From: Tritrichomonas musculus
Lineage: Eukaryota; Parabasalia; Tritrichomonadida; Tritrichomonadidae
Assembly: GCA_039105265.1 (NCBI GenBank)
Contig: JAPFFF010000027.1
Location: 1,984,001-2,048,000, forward strand
Direction: 5' to 3'
Length of the DNA stretch: 64,000 bases
Positions 1-7,815 of the stretch are shown piece by piece. The stretch's first letter is position 1. Each line of letters opens with the position of its first letter. A model generated the notes under the pieces. The model was not told where the DNA came from. It saw only the letters and a list, made by a program, of their open reading frames with translations, and did not search any database. The position numbers were made by a program, and so were the translations under genes.

Positions 1-1240
1 ATCGATCACATCTTGTCGATTACATCTGGTCGATCACAACATATATGAGTACATCTTATCGAATACATCATATGTGGATATAACTTATCGGATACACCAT
101 ATGCGGATACATCATATACAGGTGCAACATATGCGGATACATCATATGTGGATATAACTTATCGGATACACCATATGCGGATGCAACATATGCGGATACA
201 ACATAAGCGGATACAACACATGCGGTTACATCACGACGAGTACATCATCACATGCGGATACATCATATGCGGATACATCTTATCGAAATCGATCAGAATC
301 ACTCATGAATCACTTCATTGGTTAATGGGTTAAAATTAACCCGATATGTATCCCTTATATTAACCAAGCGATTTTGATACAATTTTGATACGATTTCGAT
401 ACATTTCGACCATTATATGACGATTCATCTCTTAACAACGAACTATATACGGATACGTCATATACAGATGCACCATATACGAGTACATCATATGCGGATA
501 TATCATATGCGGATACAACATATGCGGATACATCATCACATGCGGATATATCATATACGGATGGTTCATCATATACAGATACATCATATGCGGATATATC
601 ATATGCGAATACACATTAACGAATACATCATCACACTCGGATACATCATTATCGATTACACATTAACGAGTACATCATATGCGAATACATCATATACAGA
701 TACATCATATGCGGATACATCATATACAGATACACATTAACAAGTACATCATATACAGGTGCAATATATGCGGATATAACTTATCGATAACAACATATGC
801 GGATGCAACATATGCAGATGCATCATATACAGATACATCATTAACGAGTACATCATATACAGATACATCATATGCGATTACATCATACGCGGATACATCT
901 TATACGGACATATCTTATCGATTACATCATATCGATTACATCATTAACGAATACATCTTAACGAATACATCATTATCGATCATATCATATGCGGATATAA
1001 CTTATCGAGTACATCATATACAGATACATCTTATCGGATACATCATATCGATAACAGTCGATCACTAACAATGAACCAATAACAGTCGAATCGATAACAA
1101 TCGATTACTAACAGTCGATCACTAACAATGAACCAATAACATTCGATCGTTAACAGTCGATCACTAACAATCGATCATTAACAATCGATCACTAACAATC
1201 GATCACTAACAATGAACATTAACAGTTGGACGATAACAAC
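1..1240. repeat. Short-period satellite DNA in two sub-blocks
   Basis: From 1 to about 1060 the DNA is a degenerate array of roughly 12-15-bp words, mostly variants of catatgcggatacat and catatacagatacat, mixed with tatcga and attaacgagtacat words. From about 1060 to 1240 the motif changes to variants of aacaatcgatcactaac. Open frames here (for example 417-740 on +) translate to monotonous His/Ile/Arg/Met or Ser/Tyr/Thr repeats in every frame, as expected of an array of short repeats, so I do not call genes. Short words from the array (attaacga, acgaatcc) recur in the spacer of the palindrome at 2540-2656, suggesting that the parts of the island share an origin. Confidence 0.85.
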
Positions 1241-1323
1241 ATCGATATCGGATCATCTATATTCGCATCAGATTCGACTGAAAATGGCTTATTTTTGGAT
1301 CATAAGACCCATCGAATGGTCAC

Positions 1324-2037
1324 TTGCGTAAGATCATATGCGCAGTAGGTCTATTATTTTTGGTTTGTACCGTTAAGAGTCGCTCATTAACGAACAACAT
1401 CACCAACGAACTTATCATAAACGATCCAACTATAACATCTATCGTGAACGATCCAACTATAACATCTGATGTGAACGATCCATCTATGACATCTGATGTG
1501 AACGATCCATCTATGACATCTGATGTGAACGATCCATCTATGACATCTGATGTGAACGATCCAACTATAACATCTGATGTGAACGATCCAGCTATGACAT
1601 CTATCGTGAACGATCCAACTATAACATCTGATGTGAACGATCCATCTATGACATCTATCGTGAACGATCCAACTATGACATCTGATGTGAACGATCCAAC
1701 TATAACATCTGATGTGAACGATCCAGCTATGACATCTATCGTGAACGATCCAACTATAACATCTGATGTGAACGATCCATCTATGACATCTATCGTGAAC
1801 GATCCAACTATAACATCTGATGTGAACGATCCAACTATAACATCTGATGTGAACAATCCAGCTATGACATCTATCGTGAACGATCCAACTATAACATCTG
1901 ATGTAAACGATCCAACTATAACATCTGATGTGAACGATCCAACTATAACATCTGATGTGAACAATCCACCAACAACTATACCAACACAGCTAGCTAATTA
2001 TAGTATCGAAATTAACATTTATGCGTTATCTGTGTAA
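1324..2037 (+). CDS. Uncertain repeat protein with leader-like N-terminus and 9-residue repeats
   Basis: This is an open frame of 237 codons. The first about 20 residues (RKIICAVGLLFLVCTVKSRS) have a basic start and a hydrophobic core like a signal peptide. The rest is about 20 tandem copies of a nine-residue unit, TSDVNDPTI, with variants TSIV and PSM, encoded by a 27-bp minisatellite (about 1415-1965). The repeat would give an acidic, Thr/Asp/Asn-rich surface or secreted polypeptide. The frame overlaps the next gene by 17 bases and its tail lies inside the left arm of the palindrome. The opposite strand is also open across the repeats (1320-1964), which is expected because the unit length is a multiple of three. 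The frame begins at TTG, so its start and expression are uncertain. No family is recognised. Confidence 0.35.
   Translation: MRKIICAVGLLFLVCTVKSRSLTNNITNELIINDPTITSIVNDPTITSDVNDPSMTSDVNDPSMTSDVNDPSMTSDVNDPTITSDVNDPAMTSIVNDPTITSDVNDPSMTSIVNDPTMTSDVNDPTITSDVNDPAMTSIVNDPTITSDVNDPSMTSIVNDPTITSDVNDPTITSDVNNPAMTSIVNDPTITSDVNDPTITSDVNDPTITSDVNNPPTTIPTQLANYSIEINIYALSV
1415..1965. repeat. 27-bp minisatellite
   Basis: About 20 head-to-tail copies of a 27-bp unit of the form acatctgatgtgaacgatcc plus 7 bases. Variants differ at a few fixed places (gatgtg or atcgtg; aactata, tctatga or gctatga), so the array is made of a few interspersed unit types rather than identical copies. It stops just before the left arm of the palindrome. 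Confidence 0.9.
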
Positions 2038-2476
2038 GTTTAATTCCATCGAAATGAGTAAGACCAAGAATCCATCATTTGCAAAGCAAACTCCATACAA
2101 TGGACAACCAACTCTCGAAGAGTTATACACAACCGATGACTTATCAGTACTTAAACGAGCTATCACCGAGTTAACAACCAAACAAGATTATAAGACCCTC
2201 AACACTCTGTTTCGTCGTAATCCAAATGCTAGTAAGTTCGATAGTAGAACACTTAATGAAGATATACCACAATCGACAAAACGATTCACCAAACGTAATG
2301 GTAAGCTCTGCAATGTATCACGAACAGTTCCACGACAGAGTACTACCAAACCAGAAGAGAGTGACACATACACATACAAGTCCAGATACTATGATCCACA
2401 CACCAAATCGTTTAAGTATATAGATAAACCTATCGAACCATATGCTAGTGCTTCACGAATTCGTGCTAGGTACTAA
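2021..2476 (+). CDS. Small basic protein of island family A, copy 1
   Basis: The 151-residue product starts at ATG 2021 (MRYLCKF) or, perhaps more likely, at the internal Met 12 (MSKTKNPSF). It is basic and hydrophilic, without membrane segments. Its core aligns clearly with the 78-residue protein encoded at 3571-3807: both share L-x-E-L, a DD pair, LK, the string DYKT-x-NTL, RRNPN, KF, LNE-x-IP and FTKR. That shared pattern across diverged copies is good evidence of a real coding family. The C-terminal 50 residues are rich in Ser, Thr, Tyr and Lys and have no counterpart in the short paralogue. No known domain is recognised. A nucleic-acid-binding or virion-associated role is conceivable but unsupported. 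Confidence 0.65.
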   Translation: MRYLCKFNSIEMSKTKNPSFAKQTPYNGQPTLEELYTTDDLSVLKRAITELTTKQDYKTLNTLFRRNPNASKFDSRTLNEDIPQSTKRFTKRNGKLCNVSRTVPRQSTTKPEESDTYTYKSRYYDPHTKSFKYIDKPIEPYASASRIRARY

Positions 2477-2719
2477 ATCGACACAGAACACAGATAGTGC
2501 ACACACATATTTTTGGATAATAGTCTACAACATTGAAACTAGTAAATATCATTAACGATCTTAATATTAACGAATCCATTTACGAAAACATTATCCAATA
2601 CCATCTTTAACCACTTTTAACGAGTTTCGTATGCGAATCCAATACTGGAGAATCCTGTTTCAATGTTGTAGACTATTATCCAAAAATATGTGTGTGCACT
2701 ATCTGTGTTCTGTGTCGAT

Positions 2720-3175
2720 TTAGTACCTAGCACGAATTCGTGAAGCACTAGCATATGGTTCGATAGGTTTATCTATATACTTAAACGATTTGGTGTGTGG
2801 ATCATAGTATCTGGACTTGTATGTGTATGTGTCACTCTCTTCTGGTTTGGTAGTACTCTGTCGTGGAACTGTTCGTGATACATTGCAGAGCTTACCATTA
2901 CGTTTGGTGAATCGTTTTGTCGATTGTGGTATATCTTCATTAAGTGTTCTACTATCGAACTTACTAGCATTTGGATTACGACGAAACAGAGTGTTGAGGG
3001 TCTTATAATCTTGTTTGGTTGTTAACTCGGTGATAGCTCGTTTAAGTACTGATAAGTCATCGGTTGTGTATAACTCTTCGAGAGTTGGTTGTCCATTGTA
3101 TGGAGTTTGCTTTGCAAATGATGGATTCTTGGTCTTACTCATTTCGATGGAATTAAACTTACACAGATAACGCAT
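2720..3175 (-). CDS. Small basic protein of island family A, copy 2 (inverted, identical)
   Basis: This is the mirror copy of the gene at 2021-2476 in the right arm of the palindrome, with an identical 151-residue translation. Transcription of the two copies would converge on the 117-bp spacer, so read-through would make perfectly complementary transcripts. The paralogue at 3571-3807 lies on the same strand, about 400 bases further along the window, so this copy and the short one may derive from an older tandem pair. Function unknown. Confidence 0.65.
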   Translation of the reverse strand: MRYLCKFNSIEMSKTKNPSFAKQTPYNGQPTLEELYTTDDLSVLKRAITELTTKQDYKTLNTLFRRNPNASKFDSRTLNEDIPQSTKRFTKRNGKLCNVSRTVPRQSTTKPEESDTYTYKSRYYDPHTKSFKYIDKPIEPYASASRIRARY

Positions 3176-3227
3176 AAATGTTAATTTCGATACTATAATT
3201 AGCTAGCTGTGTTGGTATAGTTGTTGG

Positions 3228-3570
3228 ATCATGAAGTGCATCTCCGGACTTCGGTTGCAGGTGCAAGTTCGATTCGCTACCATACCACTTTTCTGTGTAA
3301 ATTTGTATCATATTTGTGATAGAGCCCATAGCGAACTAAACACCTTGAGTAAGCTATTACTTGTGGTATAGATAACACAGAAGCATTTGTCGACGAATGT
3401 AATCCTCGTAATGAACGTTCCCCAACTATAGTAGATGCATATTGTTTCTCTTTATAAAGGATTGGATGTACGATCCCGGGTTAGTATGTTCATCTCTTAT
3501 ATCGAATGCATGACGCATCTACTGTAGTTGGTTTTTGCTAAAAAAATCATCTTTTTGGTCTCATCATGTC
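3228..3570. other. Non-coding stretch with tRNA-like and hairpin structure
   Basis: Two structures stand out. At about 3212-3287, TGGTATAG at the start can pair with the CTACCATACCA end. The segment contains TAGTTGTTGG (A-box-like) and AGTTCGATTCG (close to the B-box core GGTTCGANTCC). However, the T-stem and anticodon stem do not close, so it is at most a degenerate tRNA-like element. The second is a stem of 17 bp between 3422-3438 (ccaactatagtagatgc) and 3515-3531, with one G-T wobble and a 76-base loop, followed directly by TTTTT, as a polymerase III terminator would be. No convincing coding frame is present. Confidence 0.4.
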
Positions 3571-3807
3571 TTAGTCTTTACGTCGAGGTCTGGTCTCGAA
3601 CTTCATTACACCTTTTCGTTTAGTGAAGTGTTTATCATCACATGGTATCTCTTCATTAAGTTCACGAGTATTAAATTTCCATGTATTTGGATTACGACGT
3701 AACAATGTATTCACTGTCTTATAGTCTTTGGATTCGATAAGTCTAGCGAGTTCATGCTTCAACTTGTTCATATCATCACATGCGAATAGTTCTGTTAATG
3801 CGGTCAT
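3571..3807 (-). CDS. Short paralogue of island family A
   Basis: The 78-residue product (ATG at 3807) begins MTALTELFACDD and shares with the 151-residue proteins the ordered motifs L-x-EL, DD, LK, DYKT-x-NTLLRRNPN, KF, R-x-LNE-x-IP and FTKR-x-G. It lacks the N-terminal 25 and C-terminal 50 residues of the longer form, so the conserved part is a compact 65-residue, probably helical and basic module. It lies 39 bases downstream of the helicase gene, on the same strand, and may be co-transcribed with it. Function unknown. Confidence 0.65.
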   Translation of the reverse strand: MTALTELFACDDMNKLKHELARLIESKDYKTVNTLLRRNPNTWKFNTRELNEEIPCDDKHFTKRKGVMKFETRPRRKD

Positions 3808-3846
3808 TTAAGTTCGAGAAAAATACAAAGGAATCACATCGTCGAT

Positions 3847-5844
3847 TCACTTCTTCACCAATTTATATACTCGACCTCGTTTACCATTAACTCTGTTATA
3901 TCTCATATTAACTTCATACCCATCTGGTATTGTCTTAATATCGATTCCATAATAGTTGTATAGATCTCTTTTGGTAGTAAATTCTATATCAACGATAGGT
4001 TCATTAACGACATGTTCATCAACGATAGGTTCATTAACGACATGTTCATCAACTGGTTCATTAACGACATGTTCAGCAACGATAGGTTCATTAACGACAT
4101 GTTCATCAACGATAGGTTCATTAACGACATGTTCATCAACGATAGGTTCATCAACGACATGTTCATTAACGACATGTTCATCAACGACATGTTCAGCAAC
4201 GATAGGTTCATTAACGACATGTTCATCAACGACATGTTCATTAACGATAGGTTCATCAACAGATTCATCATCATCAACTGGTTCATCCGCGGTAGCGGAG
4301 TACGAAGTATCATTCTCTTCGAGAACTTCACTTTGTGAATCGTCATCAACAGCAGATTTACCGAATCGTACACGACCATACCCACGTAATATACAATTCC
4401 AACCTGTTTTGCTCATACAATTCCATGCTCTATCACGCAGTTCGTTTAAGTATCTCTCATATCTGTTGTTCGGTATCGAGTACTTTCTCTTGTTCATGTG
4501 TTTATCATATCGAACATATACATATACATCCGAGTTTCGATTTCGGTTTCGACCTAGAAACTGTTTAACACTGGACACACTATCGATATATGTTTGGACG
4601 AATACAGATAGAATATTCTCTTTAATGGACTGTCCATTCTGGATAGATGAAGTAGATATAACAACATCAACATCTTCATCGAACAAACCATCTTCATTCA
4701 ACTTAATCTCTTTGGTATCACCTGTGTATAACGCAACCTTGTATCTATCTATCAGCATCTCTTTCAACAACTTACATTGTTTCTTATCTTCGATCTTCAC
4801 TAATACTTTATCGTAGTTCATTCGCTTTGTATCGATTAAGTTCACTATCTCAGCTCGTTGTTCATCAGCATCTGGTATCAACTTGTTAACGTATATATTT
4901 CGATTGTATCTCTTATCGATACATGGATTAACGATTATGTAATCTCTAAAACACGCGAAGTGTTTAATATCGTCAGCAGTAGCACTTATCAACGCAACTC
5001 GATCGAACTCTTTAGTAATCTCAATCAATCCAATATGTTGTAGTAATATATGTGCTTCGTCAATCACTAGAAAGTAATCTAATCGTTGTTCGTTCATGTA
5101 GTATTCTTCAATTAGATCCCCTAAACATTTCGAAGCTGTGTTGTATGTAGTAATAATCACATTAACTTCATTGTGTACAGCTTTGTGAAACTCTTTAAAC
5201 GCATTATCGTTAACACATAATCGAATGGAATTAACATACATATCATTCAACTTGGTATAGAACTCTTCAGCGATATTCACTGTTGGAACTATAACCATAA
5301 ACCTCTCTGTATTATGCGATGCAATCCATTTACGAATCGCTGTCGATTTACCAGAACCGATTGGAGCTTCACAGATGAACTTCTTAGTCCGGATTTGTTT
5401 AGTGATCTTACGTAAATCATATTTGTTGTGATCCATACAATAATAATAATCATCATAATCCATATAATCGATTACATTGCCATACTCATCACAAAGTTCT
5501 AGTTCATCATCGATATTTACTGGTGGTTCACCATTAGTTAGGTGTTTAATCGATGTTTCATCATCTAATGGATGGCCGTTCTTATCGAAGTAACCTTCAC
5601 ACTGTATAGTGTATAATCGTTCAGGGATCTCATCAAACATCTGCCATCGAATATATGACGGATCATGGACTTCTTCTGGTGTTGGTATTGGTTCGATTTG
5701 TTGTTTCAATGGATCATCGTCATCACGGAAATCATTTATAGATATGGATTTCATACCTTCATATACGTGATCGTATAACATGGTGTTCAGTGTCATTGGT
5801 TTCATTCGGAGAAAATTTTCATGTAATTCACATACCAAATCCAT
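3847..5844 (-). CDS. Superfamily 2 DEAH helicase with C-terminal five-residue repeats
   Basis: The 665-residue product carries the full ordered set of SF2 helicase motifs: Walker A APIGSGKST (around residue 160), Ia PTVNIAEEF, Ib TTYNTA, Walker B DEAH, III SATAD, V STSSIQNGQSI and VI QFLGRNRNRN. The arrangement and the GSGKS/DEAH/SATA/GR-R signatures resemble replication-origin-binding helicases of large DNA viruses (herpes UL9-like group) more than cellular RNA helicases; this placement is inference. An acidic N-terminal 150 residues and a C-terminal block of about 25 five-residue units (NEPIV, DEHVV, AEHVV) flank the motor. The repeat block (about 4000-4260) is followed by a basic 50-residue tail. 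All catalytic motifs look complete. It is the only enzyme in the island, so a replication or transposition role is likely. Confidence 0.8.
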   Translation of the reverse strand: MDLVCELHENFLRMKPMTLNTMLYDHVYEGMKSISINDFRDDDDPLKQQIEPIPTPEEVHDPSYIRWQMFDEIPERLYTIQCEGYFDKNGHPLDDETSIKHLTNGEPPVNIDDELELCDEYGNVIDYMDYDDYYYCMDHNKYDLRKITKQIRTKKFICEAPIGSGKSTAIRKWIASHNTERFMVIVPTVNIAEEFYTKLNDMYVNSIRLCVNDNAFKEFHKAVHNEVNVIITTYNTASKCLGDLIEEYYMNEQRLDYFLVIDEAHILLQHIGLIEITKEFDRVALISATADDIKHFACFRDYIIVNPCIDKRYNRNIYVNKLIPDADEQRAEIVNLIDTKRMNYDKVLVKIEDKKQCKLLKEMLIDRYKVALYTGDTKEIKLNEDGLFDEDVDVVISTSSIQNGQSIKENILSVFVQTYIDSVSSVKQFLGRNRNRNSDVYVYVRYDKHMNKRKYSIPNNRYERYLNELRDRAWNCMSKTGWNCILRGYGRVRFGKSAVDDDSQSEVLEENDTSYSATADEPVDDDESVDEPIVNEHVVDEHVVNEPIVAEHVVDEHVVNEHVVDEPIVDEHVVNEPIVDEHVVNEPIVAEHVVNEPVDEHVVNEPIVDEHVVNEPIVDIEFTTKRDLYNYYGIDIKTIPDGYEVNMRYNRVNGKRGRVYKLVKK

Positions 5845-6400
5845 CGTTTATACATATAGTCATTCATTATATGCTACAATAGTCATTCATTATCTGCCAC
5901 TATTAGTTCTACTTTATTGGACACAATCTCGATAATGTCGTATATGAGTATAGCTATGGAATTGTTTAGAAACGGTTTCATATTAATATAGCCGATTTCG
6001 CCTATTATAATAGTTTATTTAGCCATTATTTTAGGTTATCGCTATTAGAATTGTCATATATAGACATATATCTATAGTCTTGTGCCACAAGTAGCACTAA
6101 ATTAAATACCAAAACAGCTGATTTTTGGGGGTTTTCGTCAATTAAATTAGCTGTCACGCGACTGTGGCGGGTATATATACTAATTTGGTCGAGGATGACA
6201 AAAATGACAATTTTTGGTAGACTGAATGAATTAGAACTAGACTAGTGAGCGAAGCGAACGTGTGCGAAGGGTACGTAGTACCAGGAGCACAGCTTAGTAT
6301 TACTACTGGCTGTGCTCTCTACCTTCGCCCAGCCTAAACCGCTTCGCCACAGGCTCGTCTACGACTCACTTGGCTCGCCCTACAAAAATGTCAGTTAACA
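5845..6400. other. Helicase upstream region and GC-rich inverted-repeat segment
   Basis: Two direct copies of tagtcattcattat lie just upstream of the helicase start (about 5867 and 5881) and may be promoter elements. A short run at about 6120-6135 (gctgatttttgggggttttc) and a GC-rich block at 6240-6385 follow. That block is rich in gagcgaagc and its partial complements (gcttcgcc, ggctcgcc) and contains aggagcacagc pairing with gctgtgctct, so it can form an extended imperfect hairpin. I find no gene in it. It marks the change from island to AT-rich host DNA and is a candidate element terminus. Confidence 0.45.
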
Positions 6401-6689
6401 ATAAAAAGTGCCATATTTTTTATAAAAGTTTGTTTTTAAAAGTTGTTAACAAACTAGTTTCATCTCTATATTTTATATGTTGAGCAGTTTGTTTTACAAA
6501 AACTTCCATTTGCAGATAAACCAACAAATGTTATTTTAGGCTATCCAAATGAATTTTTCTCTATAATCAATGAAGGGATTTTACACTATACAAAAAATTT
6601 ATATATATAAAAAGTGCTATTATTTAGGGTAAAAAATTAAACTTTTTATGATAGATTTTAATGTTATGATTTATGGTAAATTTAGTCTA

Positions 6690-6880
6690 TCATTTCCCAT
6701 CTGTGTAGTTTGCAGATGTCTGATAGCTTTCCTATGGCAGTCTCATTACTGAGCTAGTTCAACTAATTCTTAAAGAAGAAAAGACTTTTTGGAAAACCGA
6801 GTTTGATTTGAGTACAAATATTCGGTTACTCATTTAATCCGGACGGTTCAATTCACCAGAACTGGATAAACTCCATACCT
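6690..6880 (+). ncRNA. Strongly folded non-coding RNA candidate
   Basis: This non-coding stretch is richer in G+C than its surroundings and folds into nested helices visible by eye. Hairpin 1 is CATCTG 6698-6703 with CAGATG 6713-6718. Hairpin 2 is TAGCT 6724-6728 with AGCTA 6752-6756, enclosing CAGT/ACTG. A three-way junction is closed by GAGTTT 6799-6804 and AAACTC 6868-6873 and contains TGAGTA/TACTCA (6809-6832) and ATCC/GGAT enclosing GTTC/GAAC (6837-6867). The segment agctttcctatggcag faintly resembles the 5' end of U4 snRNA, but I cannot confirm that. The strand is undetermined because the helices pair on either strand; + is chosen for the U4 resemblance. Confidence 0.5.
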
Positions 6881-7518
6881 TGATCTTCAATGCTTAGACA
6901 TCGGCAGACAACCTCGTTCCTTAATCTAACTTTGTGGAGAGAATGCAAATGATTCTTAAAGATCATATAAACTTTTGATTTAATATAGTGTTGTATAATA
7001 ATTATTCTTCTTTAAGGGCATAGTTGGTTCTTGAACTTTTTCAATGAATAAACTATTCAAAATTAGAAAATCAAACTATGCCCATAAACAGGTATAAGAG
7101 GTTTATTGATTAACAATCAATAAAATGAAAAATAGATTAAAATAATGTTTTTTATACGTTTAAAAATCTAATATAGTTCAACTGTTTTGACAACCATTTC
7201 TAACCTGAATTTATTGCAATGGTTGCATTAAAAACTTTATGTGATTCTTTCAGCTCTATAAAATTTTTCTTCATCTTCTTTTCGTTGTTTTCAATGAAAC
7301 AAATTTATCTTCAAGTTTAATCTTCTTTGATTTTATTTGATAACATCTTTCAGTATTCTGCATCTTTTTAATGAAATATTTCGATTAACTATTGCAACAA
7401 CAAATTTTCTCTTCCAAAATAAATCAGAGCCATTTTTGCTCTGAACTTTTCTGATAGAAAATTGTAATGTATGAAATGCTTCAACATCAAAATACATTAC
7501 TCATTTGAATATTCAGCG
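6881..7518. other. Intergenic DNA with small hairpins
   Basis: No coding frame. A 10-bp stem, GGGCATAGTT (7016-7025) with AACTATGCCC (7074-7083), and a short hairpin, TCAGAGC with GCTCTGA near 7425-7445, are visible. The latter could be a terminator or part of another small RNA. The rest is AT-rich spacer before the tRNA gene. Confidence 0.4.
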
Positions 7519-7606
7519 CCGCTCTTAGCTCAGTGGTAGAGCGTCTGACTGTAGAAACTTTTCAATGGTCATCAGAATGTCGCCGGTTCGATTCCAGCAG
7601 CGCGGA
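7519..7606 (+). tRNA. tRNA-Tyr (anticodon GTA) with a 16-nt intron
   Basis: The cloverleaf assembles completely. The acceptor is ccgctct (7519-7525) with agcgcgg (7599-7605, one mismatch). TA then GCTC/GAGC form the D stem, tctga/tcaga the anticodon stem (7544-7548, 7572-7576), ctgtag the loop with anticodon GTA (7551-7553), and gccgg/ccagc the T stem (one mismatch) with loop ttcgatt. The discriminator is A7606. Sixteen extra bases, about 7555-7570, sit one base 3' of the anticodon, the canonical place for a nuclear tRNA intron. Trichomonad tRNA-Tyr genes are known to carry very short introns. A run of T follows at once (7607-7616), the pol III terminator. Confidence 0.93.
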
Positions 7607-7616
7607 TTTTTTTTTT
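7607..7616 (+). terminator. Pol III terminator of tRNA-Tyr
   Basis: An uninterrupted T run begins directly after the discriminator base of the tRNA. Confidence 0.8.
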
Positions 7617-7815
7617 TAATATTATAAATGTTTTTCCAACAATCAAGAAAATATATTATAAATGTTATACAAAAATATTGATGTTTTCTTGATTTACATT
7701 CACATAAATTCGTATTTTATTAATAATAATAAATTATGAATATTCTATCATTATATAATGTAAATTCTACAAATGAAACTATGACCATTCAATACCAAAT
7801 TTGGTATTCTATAAA

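Larger units (their letters stand above)
1969..3227. repeat. Large palindrome: 571-bp inverted arms, 117-bp spacer
   Basis: Arms 1969-2539 and 2657-3227 are reverse complements. All coordinate pairs I tested sum to 5196, and the two encoded 151-residue proteins, as well as the shadow frames on the opposite strand, are identical, so the arms are essentially perfect. The spacer is 2540-2656. The outer ends fall at ccaacaactatacc on the left and ggtatagttgttgg on the right. Each arm contains one complete copy of the small gene, and the two copies converge tail to tail. Perfect arms point to recent duplication or continuing gene conversion. A cloning or assembly artefact cannot be excluded from sequence alone. 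Confidence 0.9.
1..6400. mobile_element. Compositionally foreign island, unclassified mobile or virus-like element, left end outside window
   Basis: This stretch differs from the rest of the window. It is visibly richer in G+C, is full of words such as cgatc, tcgat and acgat, and its genes use CGA and TCG codons that neighbouring host genes use rarely. It contains satellite DNA, a minisatellite frame, three copies of one small gene family and an SF2 helicase, and no recognisable host gene. The right border is placed near 6400, where a GC-rich inverted-repeat segment gives way to ordinary AT-rich DNA; the left border lies outside the window. No capsid, polymerase or integrase gene is visible here, so the family is unknown. 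A relic or resident of a large DNA virus or a large transposon are both possible. It could also be a satellite-rich subtelomeric block. Whether it is intact cannot be judged from this end alone. Confidence 0.5.

Noticed and set aside
417-1068. Open frames in the satellite block
   Set aside because: All translate to monotonous short-period peptides in overlapping frames on both strands; no codon bias or domain.
1-1240. CRISPR array or telomere repeat
   Set aside because: Units are short, degenerate and lack unique spacers; the word is not a known telomere repeat.
1320-1964. 214-codon minus-strand frame in the 27-bp array
   Set aside because: By-product of a repeat unit divisible by three; repeats GSFTSDVIV without leader or context.
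3212-3287. Bona fide tRNA gene
   Set aside because: Box-like words are present, but the T-stem and anticodon stem do not pair, so only a tRNA-like note is kept.
3956-4816. 286-codon + strand Ser/Thr/Cys-rich frame
   Set aside because: Shadow of the helicase repeat on the other strand.
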